This document shows positions 39,818 to 47,451 of a stretch of DNA of 53,409 nucleotides, piece after piece (position 1 is the first letter of the stretch; each line of letters opens with the position of its first letter). The notes under the pieces were generated by a model. It had not been told where the DNA came from. It was given only the letters and a program-made list of their open reading frames with translations, and did no database searches. Where the stretch lies: positions 1 to 53,409 of the forward strand of contig DATGMD010000054.1 in assembly GCA_035293805.1 (NCBI GenBank), written 5' to 3'. This stretch comes from JAJPHF01 sp035293805. GTDB lineage: Bacteria > Chloroflexota > UBA6077 > JAJPHF01. The translations under genes and the position numbers were made by a program.

Positions 39818-40795
39818 TTGGCCCGCGGGAGCAGCAGCCTGGAGACCGAAGCCAGCCCCGATCGCCTGCTGATCCTCGGGGGGCCGCGGGGCCCGCTGCG
39901 CGAAGCCATCGCCGCGCGCTGCCCCGGCCTGGCCGTCGAGACGCGCCACCTGGACGACGCCGACCTGGGCGACGCGCTCGCGCGGGCCGACGTCGTGCTC
40001 GGCTGGACGATCCCGCCCGACGCGGCGCGGCGCGCCCGGCGCCTCCAGTGGATCCAGTGCCTTGGCGCCGGCGTGGACCGGCTGCTGACGATCCCCGAGC
40101 TTCCCGAGCGGGTCGTCATCACCCGCGTGGGCCGGGGCTTCGGGCCGGCGATGGCCGAGCACGTCCTCGGCTACCTGCTCGCGCTCACCCTAGAGGTGCC
40201 CCGCGCCCTCGACCAGCAGCGCCGCCGCGTCTGGCAGCCGTACAGCGCCCCGCTGCTGCGTGGCCGCACGGCGGTCGTCGTGGGCCTGGGGGCGATTGGT
40301 GGCGAAGTGGCGCGGCTGCTGCGCGCGGCCGGGCTGCGTGTGCTCGGCGTGAACCGAAGCGGCCTGGCCTGCCCGCACGCCGACGAAACCTGGCCCGTCG
40401 CCGCCCTCGACCGCCTGCTGCCCCGCGCGGAGATCGTCGTGCTCGTCGTGCCGCTCACCGAGGCGACGCGGCACCTGCTCGACGCCCGCCGGCTGGCGCT
40501 GCTGCCGCGCGGCGCCTGGCTGGTGAACGTCGGCCGCGGTGCCCTGGTGGACGAGTCGGCCCTCGTAACCGCGCTGCGCGCTGGACGAGTCGGCCGCGCC
40601 GCCCTCGACGTGTTCGAGGTCGAGCCGCTGCCCGCAGACAGCCCCCTCTGGGCGCTGGACGGCGTCGTCGTCACGCCGCACGTCGCCGGCCCCGACGACG
40701 TGACCCACGTCAGCGACGTCTTCGCCGAGAACTACGCCCGCTTCCGCGCCGGCCAGCCGCTCCTCTACCGCGTCGACCGCACCCGCGGCTACTAG
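39818..40795 (+). CDS. D-2-hydroxyacid dehydrogenase
   Basis: 325 residues from TTG 39818, four bases after the lipoprotein gene; a downstream start near MetAla-rich sequence is not obvious. The NAD-binding GLGAIGG motif (about 152-158), catalytic Arg in LVNVGRGALVDES, Glu in FEVEPLPADSPLW and His in TPHVAGPDDV form the usual Arg-Glu-His set. It reduces or oxidises a 2-keto/2-hydroxy acid such as glyoxylate or a phenylpyruvate-like compound. Coupling to the binding protein suggests metabolism of the imported ligand. Confidence 0.88.
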   Translation: MARGSSSLETEASPDRLLILGGPRGPLREAIAARCPGLAVETRHLDDADLGDALARADVVLGWTIPPDAARRARRLQWIQCLGAGVDRLLTIPELPERVVITRVGRGFGPAMAEHVLGYLLALTLEVPRALDQQRRRVWQPYSAPLLRGRTAVVVGLGAIGGEVARLLRAAGLRVLGVNRSGLACPHADETWPVAALDRLLPRAEIVVLVVPLTEATRHLLDARRLALLPRGAWLVNVGRGALVDESALVTALRAGRVGRAALDVFEVEPLPADSPLWALDGVVVTPHVAGPDDVTHVSDVFAENYARFRAGQPLLYRVDRTRGY

Positions 40796-40853
40796 CCCCA
40801 CCGGATGCCCCCAGCCATTCTTCCGGGCAGCGTCCGTTGAGAGCGCTACGCGG

Positions 40854-41198
40854 CTAGAAGGGCCACAGGCGGCGCCGCTGGTGGCGCTGGACCACGGCGT
40901 CGCGTGCCTGCACGGCCTCGGTGCCGACGCGCACCTCGCGGCCGCGCTGGTGCGCCACGATGGCGTTCCAGATGGCCTGTCGCTCGTCGATGCTGTCGGC
41001 GCGCGCGAACTGTTCGTACAGCGCGCGCAGCTCGATGCTCGGCGCCGCGTCGTCGGCCGCTTCGGTCGCGCCGCTCGCGTCCGTCGTGCCAGCGCCTGGT
41101 CGCTCAGGCTCGGGTGACATCGCTCGCTCCCACAGTCGCTCCCCGACGGTGTCGTGCCGCCCGGCACGCCAGCTTGCCCATTCGTCGCTCCGCTTCAT
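40854..41198 (-). CDS. hypothetical protein
   Basis: 114 residues from ATG 41198. The first half is acidic and low in order (ERPGAGTTDASGATEAADDA). The second half is helical and charged: PSIELRALYEQFARADSIDE, RQAIWNAIVAHQRGREVRVG, then a basic C-terminus QRHQRRRLWPF. No known domain. It converges on the dehydrogenase gene. Confidence 0.55.
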   Translation of the reverse strand: MKRSDEWASWRAGRHDTVGERLWERAMSPEPERPGAGTTDASGATEAADDAAPSIELRALYEQFARADSIDERQAIWNAIVAHQRGREVRVGTEAVQARDAVVQRHQRRRLWPF

Positions 41199-41243
41199 TG
41201 TAGCGCGGTCCGTGGCCGCGCTTGGGAGCCCCCGCGGCGCCGC

Positions 41244-41361
41244 TTGTCGTAGGGCAAGGGCTCGCCCCCTGCCGCTCGGCGGACCGCCACTTGTCGTAGG
41301 GCAGGGGCTCGTCCCCTGCCGCCCGGCGTGACCTGCCTGTCATAGGGCAGGGGACGAGCCC
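41244..41361. repeat. three copies of an intergenic TAGGGCAGGGGCTCGTCCCCTGCC-type repeat
   Basis: Copies at about 41244-41273, 41291-41321 and 41338-41361 share TTGTCGTAGGGCA followed by an internal palindrome of the AGGGG/CCCCT type; the third is inverted in its right part. They lie in the spacer between cobS and the hypothetical gene at 40854. Such REP-like clusters are common in G/C-rich genomes; each copy can form a hairpin. Confidence 0.8.
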
Positions 41362-41412
41362 TCGTCCTGCGTCCGGTTGCTCGAATATTGCGTCCGCTGC
41401 TGCCGAGCCGGC

Positions 41413-42159
41413 TCAGCTCGGCAGCAGCCGCACGAGCGGCGGCAGGGCGACGAGCAGCAGCGTCTCCACTAGCTCGTCGAGCGCGCCATACGTGTCCCCC
41501 GTGAGCCCGGGCAGCCGGCCCAGGCAGTAATGGGCGAACAGCCACGCGGCCACCGCCGCGAGGGCGAGCGCGGCCAGGCCGGCGGCGCCAAGCAGGAGGC
41601 CCGCGGCCACGCCCGCCACCAGCGTCGCCGCCAGCAGCGCCTTGCCCCCCGCTTGCTCCTTGAACACGCGCCCTAGCCCCTCCGGCCGCCCGTAGGGGAA
41701 CGCGACAATAGCGTAGACCATCGTCCAGCGCGCCAGGGCCAGCGTGACCAGCAGCATCGCCGCGCGCTCGGCCGTGGGGAGCGCGCCCAGCGCCGCCCAT
41801 TGCAAGAGCAGCAGCGTGGCCGCGCCAACGACGCCAAAGCTGCCCACGCGGCTATCACGGAAGATGGCCAGGCGCTCGGCTGGCGAGCGCAGGCTGAACA
41901 GCCCGTCGCACGTATCCATGAAGCCGTCGAGGTGCAGGCCCCCCGTGAGCAGCGCCAGCAGGACCAGCAGCAGCACGTCCACCAGCCCGCGGGGCAAGAG
42001 CCAGCTCAGCAGCCAGTCGGCCGCGACCAGCAACGCCCCCAGCAGCAGGCCCACGACCGGGAACCAGCCAAGCGCACGGCCCAGCGCCGGCCCCGCCACG
42101 GGCAGCCCCCTCGGCGTGGGCAAGTGCGTCAGGAACTGCAGCGCCACGAAGAAGCTCAT
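41413..42159 (-). CDS. cobS: adenosylcobinamide-GDP ribazoletransferase (CobS)
   Basis: 248 residues from ATG 42159, overlapping the upstream cobS stop (ATGA). CobS/CobV motifs: MSFFVALQFLTHLPTPRGLP, the acidic LTGGLHLDGFMDTCDGLFS (about 88-106), RDSRVGSFGVVGAATLLLLQ and GLTGDTYGALDELVET. Several membrane helices are evident. It joins alpha-ribazole to adenosylcobinamide-GDP, the last step of cobalamin nucleotide-loop assembly. It is the second of two tandem cobS genes. Confidence 0.92.
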   Translation of the reverse strand: MSFFVALQFLTHLPTPRGLPVAGPALGRALGWFPVVGLLLGALLVAADWLLSWLLPRGLVDVLLLVLLALLTGGLHLDGFMDTCDGLFSLRSPAERLAIFRDSRVGSFGVVGAATLLLLQWAALGALPTAERAAMLLVTLALARWTMVYAIVAFPYGRPEGLGRVFKEQAGGKALLAATLVAGVAAGLLLGAAGLAALALAAVAAWLFAHYCLGRLPGLTGDTYGALDELVETLLLVALPPLVRLLPS

Positions 42160-43013
42160 CCCGTTCTCGTCACGAGCGGCACCAGCGCGAGCGTCAGCGT
42201 CTCGACTAGCTCGGCGATGGCGCCGTAGGTATCGCCGGTGAGGCCGGGCAGGCGTGTGCGGAAGCCGCTGGCGAGCAGGTGAACGGCCGCCGTGGCGCCG
42301 GCCAGCACGAGCAGCCCCGCCGGGCCGAGGGCAAGCGCCAGCACAGCGAGCGCGAACAGCGTGACGGCGGCCGCGCGGGGCGCGGTGGCCTGGGCCTTCA
42401 GCGCCAGGCTGGCGCCAGGTGTGCTGCGGGCGTAGGGATAGGCCCAGTACGCCACGACGATCGCCCACCGGCCGAGCAGCGGCGCCACCAGCAGCGTGGG
42501 CGCGCGCACGGCCCCGGGGAGCGCACCCAGGGCGGCGAACTTCGCCAGTAGGACCAGGCAGGCGACGATCGCGCCGGGCGCGTGGGCGCGGCTGTCGTGC
42601 ATCAGCGCCAGCCGCGCCGCGGGTGAGGCCCGCGTGCAGACGGCGTCACAGGTATCGACCAGTCCGTCCAGGTGGAGCGCGCCGCTCACGACGACGAGGC
42701 TCGCGACGAGCAGCGCGTCCACCACCGCCGGAGCGAGCAGCGGCCGGAGCGCCGCGTCGAGCGCGACCAGCAGCCCGCCAATCAGGGCGCCGACGGCCGG
42801 GAAATAGACGAGCGCGGCGCCCAGTTGCGCCGCGCTCGTCGCGTGCGGATAGGGAGCCGGCAGGCGCGTCAGGAACTGCAGCGCCGTGGCGAAGCCGCGT
42901 GCTGCCTGGCGCGCCGTGCTGGTTACGCGGTCACCTCGGCCGGCAGGTTCTGCCGCGCCTCCCTGGGCAGCATCGTGCCCATCAGCTTCTCCATCGCCAT
43001 GGTGTGGCTGCAC
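42156..43013 (-). CDS. cobS: second CobS-like ribazoletransferase
   Basis: The conserved protein begins about ARGFATALQFLTRLPAPYPH and carries VVSGALHLDGLVDTCDAVCT, MHDSRAHAPGAIVACLVLLA and LPGLTGDTYGAIAELVETLT, a complete CobS set. No ATG, GTG or TTG lies in frame near the expected N-terminus; the nearest is ATG 43013, inside the SWIM gene. The true start (probably near 42926, where the SWIM gene stops) may be non-canonical or use coupling. It is clearly diverged from the adjacent cobS, so it is not a recent duplicate. Confidence 0.8.
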   Translation of the reverse strand: MQPHHGDGEADGHDAAQGGAAEPAGRGDRVTSTARQAARGFATALQFLTRLPAPYPHATSAAQLGAALVYFPAVGALIGGLLVALDAALRPLLAPAVVDALLVASLVVVSGALHLDGLVDTCDAVCTRASPAARLALMHDSRAHAPGAIVACLVLLAKFAALGALPGAVRAPTLLVAPLLGRWAIVVAYWAYPYARSTPGASLALKAQATAPRAAAVTLFALAVLALALGPAGLLVLAGATAAVHLLASGFRTRLPGLTGDTYGAIAELVETLTLALVPLVTRTG

Positions 43014-43189
43014 AGGCCCCAGCCGTGGAAGAAGTCACACGAGCAGTCCCAGCGCCCCTCCTCGTAGCTCACCGTGTGCGCGTCGTTGTCCCCTCGGAAC
43101 GTGGCGCTGAAGCGGGTGAAGCCGACCCGTTCGGGCTCCCGAGCATAGAGGTTGGCCTTCTGGATCTTGCCGATGAGGCTGGAGTGCAT
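42923..43189 (-). CDS. SWIM zinc-finger protein
   Basis: 88 residues from ATG 43189, with RBS GGAGGAG. The SWIM motif is RWDCSCDFFHGWGLCSHTMA (Cys 49, Cys 51, Cys 61, His 63 by count). The N-terminus (GFTRFSATFRGDNDAHTVSY) forms the usual beta strands before the finger. SWIM domains bind DNA or proteins. It is the first gene of the leftward operon with the two cobS genes, behind the leader RNA at 43292-43463. Confidence 0.82.
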   Translation of the reverse strand: MHSSLIGKIQKANLYAREPERVGFTRFSATFRGDNDAHTVSYEEGRWDCSCDFFHGWGLCSHTMAMEKLMGTMLPREARQNLPAEVTA

Positions 43190-43291
43190 GCCTGTTCTCC
43201 TCCCGCTGCGCATATGGCCGCGCCTTGCGTCGCGGCGAGCCGCGTGGGACCCGGCGCTCCGTATCCCACGACGCGCGGTAAGCGGACGACT

Positions 43292-43322
43292 AAAAAACGC
43301 CACTGTGCGTCGCACAGGGCGT
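43292..43322 (-). terminator. intrinsic terminator (attenuator) before the SWIM gene
   Basis: On the minus strand ACGCC-CTGTGC, loop GAC, GCACAG-T-GGCGT form an 11-bp stem with one bulge, followed by six T (43297-43292). It lies about 100 bases before the SWIM start codon, so it must be read through to express the operon. Confidence 0.85.
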
Positions 43323-43463
43323 CATTCGGCTCGCGCCGCAGCAGTGCAGGCGGCGTCTCCCCACACCATTAGGCCTCGCGCCAGGGTGTCACGGTTGCTC
43401 CACCCACCTGCCAGCCCGCTTCGCGGCCCCGTGGCCGCCGCCGAACTGTCATCCACGTCTATA
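43292..43463 (-). ncRNA. structured leader or small RNA upstream of SWIM-cobS-cobS
   Basis: A transcript starting about 43463 (from the promoter at 43470-43498) and ending at the terminator is about 170 nt. It can fold: outer stem GTTCGGC (about 43442-43448) with GCCGAAT (43325-43331); 5' hairpin GCGGCC-ACG-GGCCGC; middle stem GCAGGTGG with CCGCCTGC around a purine-rich loop containing GTGGGGAGACG; and ACACC with GGTGT. Promoter, aptamer-like body, terminator and operon order is the layout of a transcriptional riboswitch; a free small RNA is also possible. It does not fit the cobalamin consensus. Part (CCGTGAC, TGGCG, GGGGAG, CCGCCTG) weakly recalls the ZTP class. Confidence 0.5.
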
Positions 43464-43469
43464 TTTCGG

Positions 43470-43498
43470 AGTATAGAGGCCTGCCGGGACCGTGTCAA
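43470..43498 (-). promoter_or_regulatory. strong promoter of the leader/SWIM-cobS operon
   Basis: On the minus strand TTGACA (43498-43493), a 17-bp spacer and TATACT (43475-43470) are near-perfect sigma70-type elements, the best promoter match in the window. Confidence 0.8.
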
Positions 43499-43528
43499 CT
43501 AGTTAAGAACGTGCTTATCTGAGCGCGC

Positions 43529-43705
43529 GTGACCTACCCACTGCCGCCTGCCCAATGTAGCAAGGGGGAGGACCGGCGACCTACCCCCGCCCCTCCTCCC
43601 AATGTGGGAAGGGGGAGAGGACGAGGCCGGGGGGCTCCCCCATTCCTTCGAAGGGTGCAACGCGGAACACTGCAAGCGTCGCGGGGATGGGGGGTTAGGT
43701 CCCTC
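43529..43705. repeat. intergenic CCTACCCCC...GGGGGTTAGG repeat element
   Basis: The stretch begins GACCTACCCACTG and ends GGGGGGTTAGGTCC, with internal CCCAATGTGGGAAGGGGGAG-type segments and partial inverted symmetry. The same type of element lies at about 47468-47590. It fills the space between the leader promoter and the MBL-fold gene. The ends resemble terminal inverted repeats of a MITE-like element. Confidence 0.65.
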
Positions 43706-44506
43706 TCAGAACAGCCGCAGCTGGTGCGGCGTGTCCAGGTTCCAGTGGAGGCTCAGGCCGCGGCGGGCGGCGATGTGGATCGGCAGGTCCGGGTAGCCGG
43801 CCGCGCGGGCAGCGGCGCGGGCCGCGTCGCCCGCCCGGCGCTGCGTGTTGTTCACCTCGCTCAGGTGCGCCAGCCATACGGCGCGGTGGCTGCGCGACAG
43901 CGCCCCCGTCAGGCAGGCGGCCGCGTCGGCGTTCGAGAGGTGGCCGAGCGGGCTGGCGATGCGCCGCTTCAGCTTGGCGTGGTAGGGGCCGTTCACGAGC
44001 TGCTCGGCGTCGTGGTTGAACTCCAGCACCAGCAGCTCGACGTCGCGCACCTGCGCCTGCACGGGCGGCGGCACGTGGCCCAGGTCGGTGAGGATCGCCA
44101 CGCGCGCGCGCCCCGTATTCAGCCGGTAGCCGACCGGCTCGGCGGCGTCGTGGGGCACCGTGAACGGGTGGACGGCAAACTCGCCCAGGGTAAACGAGCG
44201 GTCGGCGACGACCGTGTGGGTGCGCGCCCCGTCCGGCAGGCGTCCACTCGTGGCGCGCAGCGTGCCGGCCGTGGCGTAGATCGGCACGTCGTAGCGCCGC
44301 ACGAGCGCCGGCACGCCGCCCACGTGGTCGCTGTGCTCGTGCGTCACCAGCACGGCCGTTAGCGCCGCGGGCGCGACGTCCAGCGCCGCCAGGCGCTGCT
44401 CCAGCGTGCGCAGCCCCAGCCCGCAGTCGACCAGCACCAGCGTGTCGCCCGCGCGCAGCAGGTAGCCGTTCCCGGAGCTGCCGCTGCCCAGCGACCATAC
44501 TTGCAC
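43706..44506 (-). CDS. MBL-fold metallo-hydrolase (YycJ/WalJ-like)
   Basis: 266 residues from ATG 44506 (MQVWSLGSGSSGNGYLLRAG), a start very typical of the YycJ/PhnP-like group. Metal ligands: THEHSDH (about 54-60), later Asp in VAILTDLGHVP and His residues in LEFNHDAEQL and LAHLSEVNNT. Members are 5'-3' DNA exonuclease-like or phosphodiesterases; YycJ relatives act in DNA mismatch handling. Length matches. It faces away from the transporter operon. Confidence 0.87.
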   Translation of the reverse strand: MQVWSLGSGSSGNGYLLRAGDTLVLVDCGLGLRTLEQRLAALDVAPAALTAVLVTHEHSDHVGGVPALVRRYDVPIYATAGTLRATSGRLPDGARTHTVVADRSFTLGEFAVHPFTVPHDAAEPVGYRLNTGRARVAILTDLGHVPPPVQAQVRDVELLVLEFNHDAEQLVNGPYHAKLKRRIASPLGHLSNADAAACLTGALSRSHRAVWLAHLSEVNNTQRRAGDAARAAARAAGYPDLPIHIAARRGLSLHWNLDTPHQLRLF

Positions 44507-44620
44507 CGGAGCGCCTCCCGCGCGAGCCTGCCGCGGCGACCGCGCCGCCTCCTCCGCGCGGAGGCATTCTAGGCGACGCGCGCCGCGCGCGGCCAGCGGC
44601 GTGACGGAGTTGTGAGCCGC

Positions 44621-44650
44621 TTGACGCTTGCGGCAGGGGATTGCTACCCT
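44621..44650 (+). promoter_or_regulatory. candidate promoter of the ABC transporter operon
   Basis: TTGACG (44621-44626), an 18-bp spacer and TACCCT (44645-44650) precede the binding-protein start by about 90 bases. The -35 is strong, the -10 moderate. Confidence 0.45.
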
Positions 44651-44739
44651 GGCGGCAACCGCGCGGCGGCGGGCCGCGCCGAGCCGGGCGCCCGGACGCC
44701 GGGCCGCGGCGGCTCATCCGAAAGATGCCGAGGTGAGCG

Positions 44740-45741
44740 ATGCGCCCACGACTCTTGCTGCCCCTCCTGGCGCTGGGCCTGCTGGCCAGCCTGACCGCCG
44801 CCCGCCCCGCCGCGCCGTCCCTGGCCGCGAGTCGCGGTCCGGGCGACGCTCCCGTCGCCGCGGCAGTCCCCCAGCTTGCCACGCTCCGCTTCGGCACGCT
44901 GCCGGTAACGGGCTTCCTCGGGCTCTACCTGGCGAACGAGCAGGGCTGGCTCGCCGAAGAGGGCGTCGGCGTGGACCTGCAGACGATGTCCGGCGGCGCC
45001 GAGATCGTGCCCGCCATGATCGGCGGCTCGCTCGACATGGGCGCCACCAACGTGTTCTCGCACGTCGTCGCGCGCGACCAGGGCTTCGACGTGAAGGCGG
45101 TCGCCGCCAGCTCGTCCGAGGCGCGCGGCTCGCCGACCCACGCCATCGTCGTCCGCGGCGACTCGCCGATCCAGAGCGCGCAGGACCTCGTCGGCCGCAC
45201 GATGGCCACCAACACCCTCAACAACATCGACCACGTCATGCAGATGACCTGGCTGCAGAACAACGGCGTCGATCCCCACCAGGTGAACATCGTCGAGGTG
45301 CCGTTCCCCCAGCAGCCGGCCGCGCTGGCCCAGAGCCGCGTCGATGCCATCGGCCCCACCGAGCCGTTCGTGACCGTGGCCGTGGGCCAGGGGGGGCGCG
45401 TGCTCGCCTACCACTACACCGAGACGAACCCCGTCACGCTGATCGCCTACTACGTCGCGACCGGCGACTGGCTCGGCCGCAACGCCGACGTCGCCCGCCG
45501 CTTCGCCCGCGCCGTGCACCGCGCCAACGCGTTCCTGGCTGCCAACCCCGACGACACTCGCGCCGCGGCCGTGCGCCTGCTGAACCTGCCCGAGGACCTC
45601 GCCACGCGCGCCAACTTCGAGCAGTTCGAGACGCGCATCGATCCCGCCGGCATCCAGTGGTGGATCGACGCCGGCCGCCGCTTTGGCATCGTGACCGGCC
45701 AGCCGAGCCCCCAGGACTTCCTCTATGAAACCGTCCAGTAG
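44740..45741 (+). CDS. NitT/TauT-type ABC transporter binding protein
   Basis: 333 residues from ATG 44740, with RBS GAGGTGA. A cleavable Sec signal peptide without lipobox (LLLPLLALGLLASLTAARPA) is followed by the SsuA-like fold: TLRFGTLPVTGFLGLYLANE, EGVGVDLQTMSGGAEIVPAM, IGGSLDMGATNVFSHVVARD, IQSAQDLVGRTMATNTLNNI. It is first in an operon with an ATPase and two permeases. The ligand is unknown; neighbouring oxygenases suggest an organic compound rather than nitrate. Confidence 0.9.
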   Translation: MRPRLLLPLLALGLLASLTAARPAAPSLAASRGPGDAPVAAAVPQLATLRFGTLPVTGFLGLYLANEQGWLAEEGVGVDLQTMSGGAEIVPAMIGGSLDMGATNVFSHVVARDQGFDVKAVAASSSEARGSPTHAIVVRGDSPIQSAQDLVGRTMATNTLNNIDHVMQMTWLQNNGVDPHQVNIVEVPFPQQPAALAQSRVDAIGPTEPFVTVAVGQGGRVLAYHYTETNPVTLIAYYVATGDWLGRNADVARRFARAVHRANAFLAANPDDTRAAAVRLLNLPEDLATRANFEQFETRIDPAGIQWWIDAGRRFGIVTGQPSPQDFLYETVQ

Positions 45742-45744
45742 CGA

Positions 45745-45867
45745 AGTGCTCAGTGCTCAGTGGGCCCTCCCCACCAGCCGCCAACAGGAGCAGGACAGTG
45801 GTTGACGACACACCGAGCGCCGCGCGCGGCGGCGACGCTCAGCACTCAGCACTCAGCACTCAGCACT
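45745..45867. repeat. CAGCACT / AGTGCTC heptamer repeats around the ATPase start
   Basis: AGTGCTCAGTGCTCAGTG (45745-45762) and a longer inverted tract of CTCAGCACT units (45838-45867) flank the ATPase start. The second tract is translated as AQHSALSTQHF in the ATPase N-terminus. A shorter copy lies at about 52627-52644, before coxS. Confidence 0.85.
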
Positions 45868-46673
45868 TCTTAGACGTGCAGCACCTGCAGAAGGTATACG
45901 CGGGGCGCCGCCGCGAGACGGTGGCGGTGGCCGACCTGCACTTCGCCATCGGTGAGGACGAGTTTCTGTCGATCGTCGGCCCATCGGGCTGCGGCAAGAC
46001 GACGATGCTGCGCATGGTGGCCGGGCTGCTGCCGCCGACCGCCGGCCGCGTGCTGCTGCGCGGCCGGCCCGTCACCGAGCCGCCGCCCGAGATGGTGCTC
46101 GTCTTCCAGGACTACGGCCGGTCGCTCTGCCACTGGCGCACGGTCGCGGGCAACGTCCAGTTCGCCCTGGAGTCCGTTAGGCTGGCCCCGGCCGAGCGGG
46201 CGCAGCGCGTGCGCCAGGCGCTCGACGTGGTCGGGCTCGCGGAGTTCCGCGACCACTACCCCTGGGAGCTGTCGGGCGGCATGCAGCAGCGCCTGCAGAT
46301 CGCGCGCGCGCTTGCCTATCAGCCGCGCATCCTGCTCATGGACGAGCCGTTCGGCTCGCTCGACGCCCTCACCCGCGCCGAGCTGGAAGACCAGCTCCTC
46401 GACATCTGGTCCAGCCAGCCCAAGACCGTGCTGTTCGTCACCCACGACATCGAGGAGGCCGTCTATCTCTCCGACCGCGTGCTCATCCTCAGCGCGCGGC
46501 CGTCGCGCGTGGTGGAGGAGCTGCGCATCGACCTGCCCCGGCCGCGCGACCAGATCGCGACGCGCAGCCTGGAGCAGTTCGTCGAGTACCGCAACCACGT
46601 CTACACGCGCATCCGGAACGAGACGGCCGGCGCGCCGGCCGCGCCGCTCGTCTCGACAGCAGCAGGCGGGTAG
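45798..46673 (+). CDS. NitT/TauT-type ABC transporter ATPase
   Basis: 291 residues from GTG 45798, with AGGAG eight bases upstream; the frame opens earlier without support. Walker A GPSGCGKTT (61-69), Q-loop VFQDYGRS, signature LSGGMQQR, Walker B ILLMDEPFGSLD and the switch His in FVTHDIEEA are all present. It belongs to the SsuB/TauB group. Residues about 13-24 (DAQHSALSTQHF) are encoded by the CAGCACT repeat tract, an odd N-terminal insertion before the conserved domain. It is followed by two permease genes after 6 bp. Confidence 0.93.
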   Translation: MVDDTPSAARGGDAQHSALSTQHFLDVQHLQKVYAGRRRETVAVADLHFAIGEDEFLSIVGPSGCGKTTMLRMVAGLLPPTAGRVLLRGRPVTEPPPEMVLVFQDYGRSLCHWRTVAGNVQFALESVRLAPAERAQRVRQALDVVGLAEFRDHYPWELSGGMQQRLQIARALAYQPRILLMDEPFGSLDALTRAELEDQLLDIWSSQPKTVLFVTHDIEEAVYLSDRVLILSARPSRVVEELRIDLPRPRDQIATRSLEQFVEYRNHVYTRIRNETAGAPAAPLVSTAAGG

Positions 46674-46679
46674 GCGGCG

Positions 46680-47450
46680 ATGCGACCGACGCGCCTGCTC
46701 GGCTTCGTCCTCGTGGCCGTGCTGCTCGGCGTCTGGGAGGCCGCGGCCCGCACCGGGCTGCTCGACGCGCGCTTCGTCCCGGCCCCCAGCAGCATCGCCG
46801 TCGCCTGGGTGGGCTTCGCGGCCAGCGGCCAGCTCGTGAGTGACCTACTGGCGACGCTCGGCAGTTGGGCGCAAGGCTACGCCATTGCCGCCATGCTCGG
46901 CGTGGCGCTCGGCGTTCTCATGGGATTGATGCCCGCGGTCCGCGCCATGCTGGGCACCACCGTCGAGCTGCTGCGCCCGATGCCCTCGGTGGCCATCATT
47001 CCCATCGCCATCGTGCTCTTCGGCCTGGGCGACCCGATGAAGCGCTTCGTGGTGGCCTACGCCGCCCTCTGGCCGGTGCTCGTCAACACGCTGTACGGCG
47101 TGCTGGCGGTCGATCCGCTGCTGCACGACACGGCCCGCACCTTCCGCCTCGGCCCGCTGCGGAGCACCCTGCGCGTCGTCCTGCCCGCGGCGTCGCCCTA
47201 CATCGCCACCGGCCTGCGCATCAGCACGAGCATCGCCCTGATTCTCGTCATCACGGCCGAGCTGGTCGCCAGCCGCAACGGGCTCGGCTACTTCGTGCGC
47301 GCCTCCGAGCAGGCGAGCCGCGTGCCCGAGGTCTACGCCGGCGTGCTCACGATCGCCGTGCTCGGCTACCTGCTGAACGCCCTGTTCGTCGCCGTCGAGG
47401 CGCGCGTCCTCGCCTGGCACCGCGGCCTCATGCGCACCGAGGCAGCCTAG
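46680..47450 (+). CDS. NitT/TauT-type ABC transporter permease
   Basis: 256 residues from ATG 46680. There are six predicted membrane helices and the cytoplasmic EAA loop typical of SsuC/TauC (TARTFRLGPLRSTLRVVLPA, then ASPYIATGLRISTSIALILV). It starts six bases after the ATPase stop and ends one base before the second permease, so the three genes are one transcript. It probably pairs with the next gene as a heterodimeric channel. Confidence 0.92.
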   Translation: MRPTRLLGFVLVAVLLGVWEAAARTGLLDARFVPAPSSIAVAWVGFAASGQLVSDLLATLGSWAQGYAIAAMLGVALGVLMGLMPAVRAMLGTTVELLRPMPSVAIIPIAIVLFGLGDPMKRFVVAYAALWPVLVNTLYGVLAVDPLLHDTARTFRLGPLRSTLRVVLPAASPYIATGLRISTSIALILVITAELVASRNGLGYFVRASEQASRVPEVYAGVLTIAVLGYLLNALFVAVEARVLAWHRGLMRTEAA

Positions 47451-47451
47451 C

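Noticed and set aside
41244..41361. CRISPR-like array
   Set aside because: Only three imperfect copies with internal palindromes, irregular spacing and one inverted; this is a REP-type cluster. No CRISPR array or cas gene was found in the window.
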